From Caldithrix sp964532875 (GTDB lineage: Bacteria; Calditrichota; Calditrichia; Calditrichales; Calditrichaceae): 11,510 nt of DNA. Below the pieces are notes generated by a model. It was not told the origin of the DNA. It made no database searches and saw nothing but the letters and a program-made list of their open reading frames with translations. A program made the translations under genes and the position numbers. The stretch covers positions 1-11,510 of the forward strand of contig CAZHIZ010000109.1 of the NCBI GenBank assembly GCA_964532875.1, read 5' to 3'. Numbering within the stretch: position 1 is the first letter of the stretch; every line of letters starts with the position of its first letter. Below are positions 7,592 through 11,510 of this stretch, piece after piece.

Positions 7592-8434
7592 ATGATTGAA
7601 ACGTTGATTTCTTTGACGGTGATCGGATTCTTGGCCGGTTTTTTCTTTTCCATGCCTGTAGCCGGACCGATTAGTATTCTGGTGGTTTCATTTACCTTGC
7701 ACGGCCATCGCAAGCGCGGCATGATGACTGCTTTGGGGGCGGCCGTCGTTGATTTCTTTTACATTTTTGTGGCGGTTTTCGGTTTTACCAAGTTGATTAT
7801 TCGTTTCAAATTCAGCATTCCTTACATTCTGATTATCGGTTCGATATTTATTTTTTACATTGGCTACAAACTCTGGAAAACGCAGGTGCATTTTGATGAA
7901 GAAGAAGAGAAGGTGGTGTTAAAGGGACGTCTTTTTGCCATGGCCAAAGGGCATCACAGTTTTTTAACGGGTTTTTTTGTGAATTTATTAAATCCCACTT
8001 TGTTCATCGGCTGGTTGGTTTCTTCGTTTGTGGTACTTTCGTTTGCCGCTTCTCACGGTATTAACGTAGGGGGCATGGAGAATATTTTTTATCAAAATGT
8101 GGAAGAGATGAATAATGCTTCCGGACCGCTGATTACTTCCGACCATGAAAAAAATTTGATCGACAGCTACAAAAAGGCGCCCGGGAAACATCCGACGGTT
8201 AAACCAAGATTGTTTTTCCAGATACTTAATAGTTTGGCCTATTCCGTTTCCGTTGCCATCGGTTCGGTCATCTGGTTCTACTTGCTTTCGGGAGTTCTAA
8301 GCCGGCATAAAGAAAAAATTTCCATTACGGTTTTCAATCATTTGATTCACGGTTTGGCTATTCTGATGTTTTTTCTCGGCTTACTATTGGTGTATCAGGC
8401 TGTGCAAATGCTTGATCTGTTTCATTTTACTTAA
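7592..8434 (+). CDS. LysE/RhtB-like membrane transporter with extended central polar loop
   Basis: This 280-residue membrane protein has about six hydrophobic segments (about 8-30, 43-64, 77-95, 126-150, 212-235, 250-272). Two LysE-superfamily patterns are visible: an N-terminal GFLAGFFFSMPVAGPIS helix followed by GMMTALGAAVVDFFYI, and FLTGFFVNLLNPTLFIGWL (124-142) with the conserved Asn-Pro. Members usually export amino acids or related small molecules; the substrate here is unknown. Family members are typically near 205 residues. The extra length is mainly a polar, membrane-free insert at about 155-207 (with EEMNNASG and DHEKNLIDSYKK), plus an acidic EEEE stretch at 103-106. AAGGGAGA at 7569-7576 is rather far (about 15 bases) from the ATG, but an in-frame stop at 7568 leaves no earlier standard start. 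Confidence 0.78.
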   Translation: MIETLISLTVIGFLAGFFFSMPVAGPISILVVSFTLHGHRKRGMMTALGAAVVDFFYIFVAVFGFTKLIIRFKFSIPYILIIGSIFIFYIGYKLWKTQVHFDEEEEKVVLKGRLFAMAKGHHSFLTGFFVNLLNPTLFIGWLVSSFVVLSFAASHGINVGGMENIFYQNVEEMNNASGPLITSDHEKNLIDSYKKAPGKHPTVKPRLFFQILNSLAYSVSVAIGSVIWFYLLSGVLSRHKEKISITVFNHLIHGLAILMFFLGLLLVYQAVQMLDLFHFT

Positions 8435-8513
8435 TCGGCCGTGGCGAGAAGCGATGCGCTGCGGTGGCCTTTGAAGCTTTGCCTTTACTAATAGCAACAG
8501 TTAATTCTCGGTC

Positions 8514-8523
8514 GTTTGCAAAC
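8514..8523. promoter_or_regulatory. 10-bp palindrome in front of the aldehyde dehydrogenase gene, possible operator
   Basis: GTTTGCAAAC is a perfect palindrome in the 154-base gap. A second perfect palindrome, AAAAGCTTTT, lies at 8548-8557. Either could be a regulator site. No convincing promoter was identified beside them, so this is tentative. Confidence 0.25.
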
Positions 8524-8588
8524 AAGCATAGGGCTGAGAGAAGCGAAAAAAGCTTTTGACGTTGCGACCATTTACAAGGAGAAACGCC

Positions 8589-9947
8589 ATGAGAGCGATC
8601 AATCCTAAAAACAACCGCCTTATTAAAGAATACCCCGAACATACGGAAGAGGATGTAAAAAAAATAATCGCTTTGGTTCAGAATGCGCAAGAAAAATGGC
8701 GAAAGGTGCCTTTTGCCGAACGTGCTCTGAGAATGCACAGGGCGGCCGAAATTTTGCGCTCCCGTAAAGAGGAATTTGCCCGACTAATTAGCGACGAAAT
8801 GGGCAAAATCATTCGCGAATCGCGGGCAGAGGTGGAAAAATGTGCCTGGGTTTGCGATTATTATGCGGATCATGCGCAGGAATTTTTAGCCGACGAACAC
8901 ATTGCTACCGATGCCACGCAAAGTTACGTGGCTTTTGATCCCATGGGGGTGGTATTGGCCGTAATGCCCTGGAATTTCCCTTTTTGGCAGGTATTTCGTT
9001 TTGCCGCTCCGGCATTAATGGCCGGAAATGCCGGACTTTTGAAACATGCTTCCAATGTACCGGGTTGTGCTTTGGCTATTGAAGGTATTTTCAGAGAGGC
9101 CGGTTTCCCGGAACACTTGTTCCGCACTTTACTTATTAAGGCTTCGTTGGTACCTGTCGTTATTAACGATAGCCGCGTAAAAGCGGCCACCTTAACCGGT
9201 AGCGAACCGGCCGGTGCCGCTGTTGCCGCTTTGGCCGGTAAAGTCATCAAAAAAAACGTCCTGGAATTGGGCGGTTCCGATCCGTTTATTGTGCTTGACG
9301 ATGCGGAAATGGAACCATGTGTTGCCACGGCCGTGCAAGCCCGCATGATCAATGCCGGACAAAGTTGCATTGCCGCCAAACGCTTCATCGTTGTGGAAAG
9401 CCGCCTGCGTGAGTTTGAAGAAAAAATGACGGCCGGCATGGCTGCTTTAAAAACGGGTGATCCGCTTGATGACTCCACTGATGTCGGACCGTTGGCTCGG
9501 GAAGATCTGGTTAAAGAAATTGATCGTCAGGTGCAGGCCTCTGTGGCGGCCGGTGCCCAATTGCTTTTGGGCGGTAAGCGCAAAGAAGGCGAGGGGTGTT
9601 ATTATTTGCCGACCGTACTTAGTGCCGTGGGCCCGGGCATGGCCGTGTTTACCGAAGAAACCTTCGGGCCGGTAGCCACCATCATTCCTGTTAAGGATGA
9701 GCAGGAAGCTATCCGCGTGGCTAATGAATCGGAATTCGGCTTGGGCGCCAGTCTGTGGACGCAGGATATCGATAAAGCCCGGAAATTGGCCCGCGAAATT
9801 CAAAGCGGTTCCGTTTTTATTAACGGCATGGTCAAGTCCGATCCCCGATTGCCGTTTGGCGGTATTAAACGTTCGGGGTATGGCAGAGAATTGTCTCATT
9901 ACGGAATTAAAGAATTTGTGAACATTAAAACCGTATGGATCCGTTAA
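8589..9947 (+). CDS. NAD(P)-dependent aldehyde dehydrogenase, succinate-semialdehyde dehydrogenase type
   Basis: This 452-residue cytoplasmic enzyme of the ALDH superfamily oxidises an aldehyde to its acid with NAD(P). Key residues are N129 in the PWNFPFWQ motif, K152 of the cofactor site, general base E226 in LELGGSDPF, nucleophile C260 in NAGQSCIAAKRF and E357 in EETFGPV. A start with INPKNN, the short total length and the PFGGIKRSGYGRE ending match the YneI/GabD-type succinate-semialdehyde dehydrogenase group best, though related aldehydes are possible. I place the start at the ATG at 8589, because AAGGAG at 8576-8581 is 7 bases upstream; an in-frame TTG at 8556 would put that site inside the gene. 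With 154 bases before it, it probably has its own promoter. A link to the mutase cluster is only suggested by proximity. Confidence 0.9.
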   Translation: MRAINPKNNRLIKEYPEHTEEDVKKIIALVQNAQEKWRKVPFAERALRMHRAAEILRSRKEEFARLISDEMGKIIRESRAEVEKCAWVCDYYADHAQEFLADEHIATDATQSYVAFDPMGVVLAVMPWNFPFWQVFRFAAPALMAGNAGLLKHASNVPGCALAIEGIFREAGFPEHLFRTLLIKASLVPVVINDSRVKAATLTGSEPAGAAVAALAGKVIKKNVLELGGSDPFIVLDDAEMEPCVATAVQARMINAGQSCIAAKRFIVVESRLREFEEKMTAGMAALKTGDPLDDSTDVGPLAREDLVKEIDRQVQASVAAGAQLLLGGKRKEGEGCYYLPTVLSAVGPGMAVFTEETFGPVATIIPVKDEQEAIRVANESEFGLGASLWTQDIDKARKLAREIQSGSVFINGMVKSDPRLPFGGIKRSGYGRELSHYGIKEFVNIKTVWIR

Positions 9948-9999
9948 TGGGCTCGGGTCGTTTTTTAGTATTTAAAAAATAAATTAAAGAATCGATTTA

Positions 10000-11079
10000 A
10001 TGGACAAACCGGAATTTACAACGGGAACGCGGCTTTTAAATTTTACCATGGGCCTGATCAGCATCTTCCTGATCGTGTGGGTGCTGTCAATCGGTCAGGT
10101 GATTATTGTCCCCTTTTTGGTGGCTTTGTTTTTGGCCTTTATTCTGGAACCGGTTGTTCAACTTTTTGTGCGTTTTAAAATCCCCAACATTTTAGCCGTC
10201 TTAATAACCCTAACTCTGGCCTTTGTCGTCTTGTATCTTTTGGGCCTGCTGGTTTACGTGAATGTGCAGATTTTCGTCGATCAATTTCCCAAATATCAGG
10301 CCCGCATGCTCCAATCTCTTGATAATTTCATGAAGCAAATGACCCATATTTTAAATCAGCAAAAATACCAGATTTATCTGGATCGCAAGACCTGGTCGCA
10401 AATCGATTGGATTTCGGCGATTCGCAACCTGGATATCGCCAAGTATTTGCTGAATAGTGTGGGCTCGTTTTTAACCTTTGTTTTTAAGACGGTGATCGTA
10501 ATTATTTTCCTGGCCTATTTTTTAATGGGGAAACGGAATATTAACGTTAAGGTGCGTCTGGCTTTCGATCATGCTCAGGCGGAACGTATTATCACCATTT
10601 TGGATAGCGTAACGACTCAAGTGCAGAAATATTTGGGAGCCAAGACATTGGCCAGTTTAATTTTGGGCGGATTGAGTATTCTGGTCATGCTGGCCTTCGG
10701 ACTTGATTTTGCCATTTTTTGGGGCTTTTTGATTTTTCTGTTTAATTTTATTCCCAATATCGGTTCAACCATCGCTACGTTGCTGCCGGCTTTGTTCAGC
10801 CTGGTGCAATTCGGATCTTTAGGGCGCGGATTCTGGATTTTGCTTTCCATTACCTTTTTACAGGCCTTAATGGGTAACGTGGTGGAACCTCGTTTAATGG
10901 GGCGTTCCCTGAATTTGAGCCCTTTAATGGTGATTGTCTCTTTGATTTTTTGGGGCTATTTATGGGGCGTGGCCGGATTGATATTGGCCGTACCCATTTT
11001 GGCCATTTTAACCATCATGTTCGAAAATATTCCCGAATTGCGTTTCCTGAGTGTGTTCTTCAGAGGTAAAGTAGGCTAA
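10000..11079 (+). CDS. AI-2E family transporter (putative permease)
   Basis: This 359-residue protein belongs to the AI-2E/UPF0118 family of membrane transporters. It has a hydrophobic N-terminal pair (about 15-55), a helix at 62-90, a polar region at 91-150, then further membrane helices (about 155-177, 215-265, 275-292, 305-340). Family signatures are NFIPNIGS at 249-256 and VEPRLMGRSLNLSPL (about 295-309), followed by FWGYLWGVAGLILAVP. Members have been linked to autoinducer-2 export or to Na+/H+ exchange, so substrate cannot be assigned. The ribosome-binding site is weak: only AAAGA near 9986-9990 precedes the ATG, in a very AT-rich 52-base gap. The gene is followed by the repeat-rich non-coding region and appears to be the last gene of the window. 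Confidence 0.9.
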   Translation: MDKPEFTTGTRLLNFTMGLISIFLIVWVLSIGQVIIVPFLVALFLAFILEPVVQLFVRFKIPNILAVLITLTLAFVVLYLLGLLVYVNVQIFVDQFPKYQARMLQSLDNFMKQMTHILNQQKYQIYLDRKTWSQIDWISAIRNLDIAKYLLNSVGSFLTFVFKTVIVIIFLAYFLMGKRNINVKVRLAFDHAQAERIITILDSVTTQVQKYLGAKTLASLILGGLSILVMLAFGLDFAIFWGFLIFLFNFIPNIGSTIATLLPALFSLVQFGSLGRGFWILLSITFLQALMGNVVEPRLMGRSLNLSPLMVIVSLIFWGYLWGVAGLILAVPILAILTIMFENIPELRFLSVFFRGKVG

Positions 11080-11146
11080 ACAACACAGGAGCAGGGGACA
11101 AGGGCCAAGGCGGCAAGGAGCAAGGGAAGTTTGGTTTGCCGGCCTA

Positions 11147-11183
11147 GGGATCGCTGACAGCGGGATCCCGCTCTTGCGGGAGC
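11147..11183. repeat. Nested palindrome cluster
   Basis: Three overlapping inverted repeats lie within 37 bases: GGGATC at 11147-11152 with GATCCC at 11164-11169; the perfect 14-bp palindrome AGCGGGATCCCGCT at 11159-11172; and CCCGC at 11167-11171 with GCGGG at 11176-11180 around TCTT. The arms are shared, so only some can form at once. The CCCGC-loop-GCGGG form resembles palindromic intergenic repeats seen in many bacteria. It could also aid termination after the AI-2E gene, but no T-run follows. Confidence 0.6.
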
Positions 11184-11226
11184 ATTCAACCGTTTCCCCT
11201 TTCCTTTTTGCTGGTCCTCTATCCGT

Positions 11227-11313
11227 CTTCGATCCGTCGATAGCCGGATCTTCGATCAGTCAGGAGCCTGATCTTCGATACGTCAAGGGCCGTATCTTCG
11301 ACTCGTCGAAGAC
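11227..11313. repeat. Tandem array of 23-base hairpin units with compensatory stem changes
   Basis: CTTCG occurs at 11227, 11250, 11273 and 11296, a constant period of 23. The three complete units form 6-bp stems: GATCCG/CGGATC (11231-11236 and 11245-11250), GATCAG/CTGATC (11254-11259 and 11268-11273) and GATACG/CGTATC (11277-11282 and 11291-11296). All have 8-base loops of form TC-N4-GC. Stem differences are matched on both arms. The fourth unit lacks the matching right arm and instead forms CTTCGA-ctcg-TCGAAG (11296-11311). Function is unknown. Confidence 0.85.
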
Positions 11314-11341
11314 ACTTTCCCCTCTTAGCGGAAGGGAAAGT
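11314..11341. repeat. 8-bp inverted repeat directly after the hairpin array
   Basis: ACTTTCCC at 11314-11321 is perfectly complementary to GGGAAAGT at 11334-11341 with a 12-base loop. It abuts the last array unit. It lacks a T-run, so it is not a classical terminator on the + strand. Confidence 0.5.
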
Positions 11342-11455
11342 AAGGCGTAAGCGTTTGCCCGTTTTTTCGCTAACCGTGATTTATAGGCACGTATTCGGGC
11401 AATTTGATCAGGACGAGACCGATATTACTTGCAAATGAGCACCACCCCAATTTCC

Positions 11456-11482
11456 ATTCAACGATTCAACCATTCAACCATT
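11456..11482. repeat. 8-base tandem repeat ATTCAAC(C/G)
   Basis: ATTCAACG, ATTCAACC, ATTCAACC and a partial ATT run in direct tandem with period 8. One isolated ATTCAACC copy lies at 11184-11191, just after the palindrome cluster. Confidence 0.75.
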
Positions 11483-11510
11483 ATTTTTTAAACCCATCCG
11501 CCCTCGACGC

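Larger units (their letters stand above)
11080..11510. other. 431-base gene-free mosaic of short repeats and palindromes
   Basis: No credible gene was found on either strand. In order it holds: a T-free stretch at 11078-11129 rich in AAGG and AAGGG; a nested palindrome cluster at 11147-11183; an A-free pyrimidine-rich stretch at 11190-11220; a tandem array of 23-base hairpin units at 11227-11313; an 8-bp inverted repeat at 11314-11341; about 110 bases without recognised structure; and an 8-base tandem repeat at 11456-11482. The mixture of unrelated repeat types suggests an insertion-tolerant intergenic site. Confidence 0.75.

Noticed and set aside
8533..8538. CTGAGA upstream of the aldehyde dehydrogenase, reminiscent of a TPP riboswitch
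   Set aside because: The other conserved TPP elements (the GAACCTGAT-type segment and paired arms) are absent, so this is a chance hexamer.
8924..9478. Long open frame on the minus strand inside the aldehyde dehydrogenase gene
   Set aside because: It is antisense to well-conserved ALDH motifs and its translation is low-complexity Ala/Ser-rich with no recognisable domain or ribosome-binding site.
9948..9999. T6 run after the aldehyde dehydrogenase as a rho-independent terminator
   Set aside because: No convincing G+C hairpin precedes the T-run.
11227..11313. CRISPR array
   Set aside because: The units are only 23 bases with no long conserved repeat and no unique spacers; the variable part is the paired stem itself, and no cas genes are nearby.
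11342..11370. GGC...GCC followed by TTTTTT as a terminator
   Set aside because: The stem is only 3 bp and could not serve as an intrinsic terminator.

Overview
The window is about 11.5 kb of bacterial chromosome, moderately AT-rich by eye, with every recognisable gene on the + strand and short gaps between most of them. Shine-Dalgarno sequences are usually clear (AAGGAG, GGGGGAG, GGGAGA). Gene content and protein style fit an environmental, probably anaerobic or thermophilic bacterium of the FCB/Calditrichota kind. That placement is an impression from sequence style, not a demonstrated assignment.

Layout: (1) 77-1174, a response regulator joining a receiver domain, a DUF4388/PATAN-type domain and a roadblock/LC7-like domain. 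(2) 1175-1590, a 416-base gap with several short inverted repeats and a plausible promoter near its end. (3) 1591-6037, an acyl-CoA cluster: large and B12-binding subunits of a cobalamin-dependent acyl-CoA mutase, radC, and a propionyl-CoA carboxylase-type beta subunit. (4) 6155-8434, a PAP2_3-like membrane phosphatase/phosphotransferase overlapping a GNAT acetyltransferase, then a LysE-type membrane transporter with a long polar insert. (5) 8589-9947, a succinate-semialdehyde-dehydrogenase-like aldehyde dehydrogenase. (6) 10000-11079, an AI-2E family transporter. (7) 11080-11510, a gene-free mosaic of several unrelated short repeat types.

The acyl-CoA cluster looks at first like the methylmalonyl-CoA pathway (propionyl-CoA to methylmalonyl-CoA to succinyl-CoA). 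However, the two residues that distinguish methylmalonyl-CoA mutase from isobutyryl-CoA mutase are both of the isobutyryl type: Phe76 instead of Tyr, and Gln194 instead of Arg, with exactly the family spacing of 118 residues. The mutase may therefore interconvert butyryl-CoA and isobutyryl-CoA or a similar substrate rather than methylmalonyl-CoA. No biotin carboxylase, biotin carrier, epimerase or MeaB-type GTPase gene is present in the window.

The most unusual non-coding signal is at 11231-11311. Three 23-base units in exact tandem each form a 6-bp hairpin whose stem sequence differs from unit to unit with matching compensatory changes on both arms, joined by an invariant CTTCG; a fourth unit forms a different perfect hairpin. 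It lies among palindromes, strand-asymmetric tracts and an 8-bp tandem repeat.
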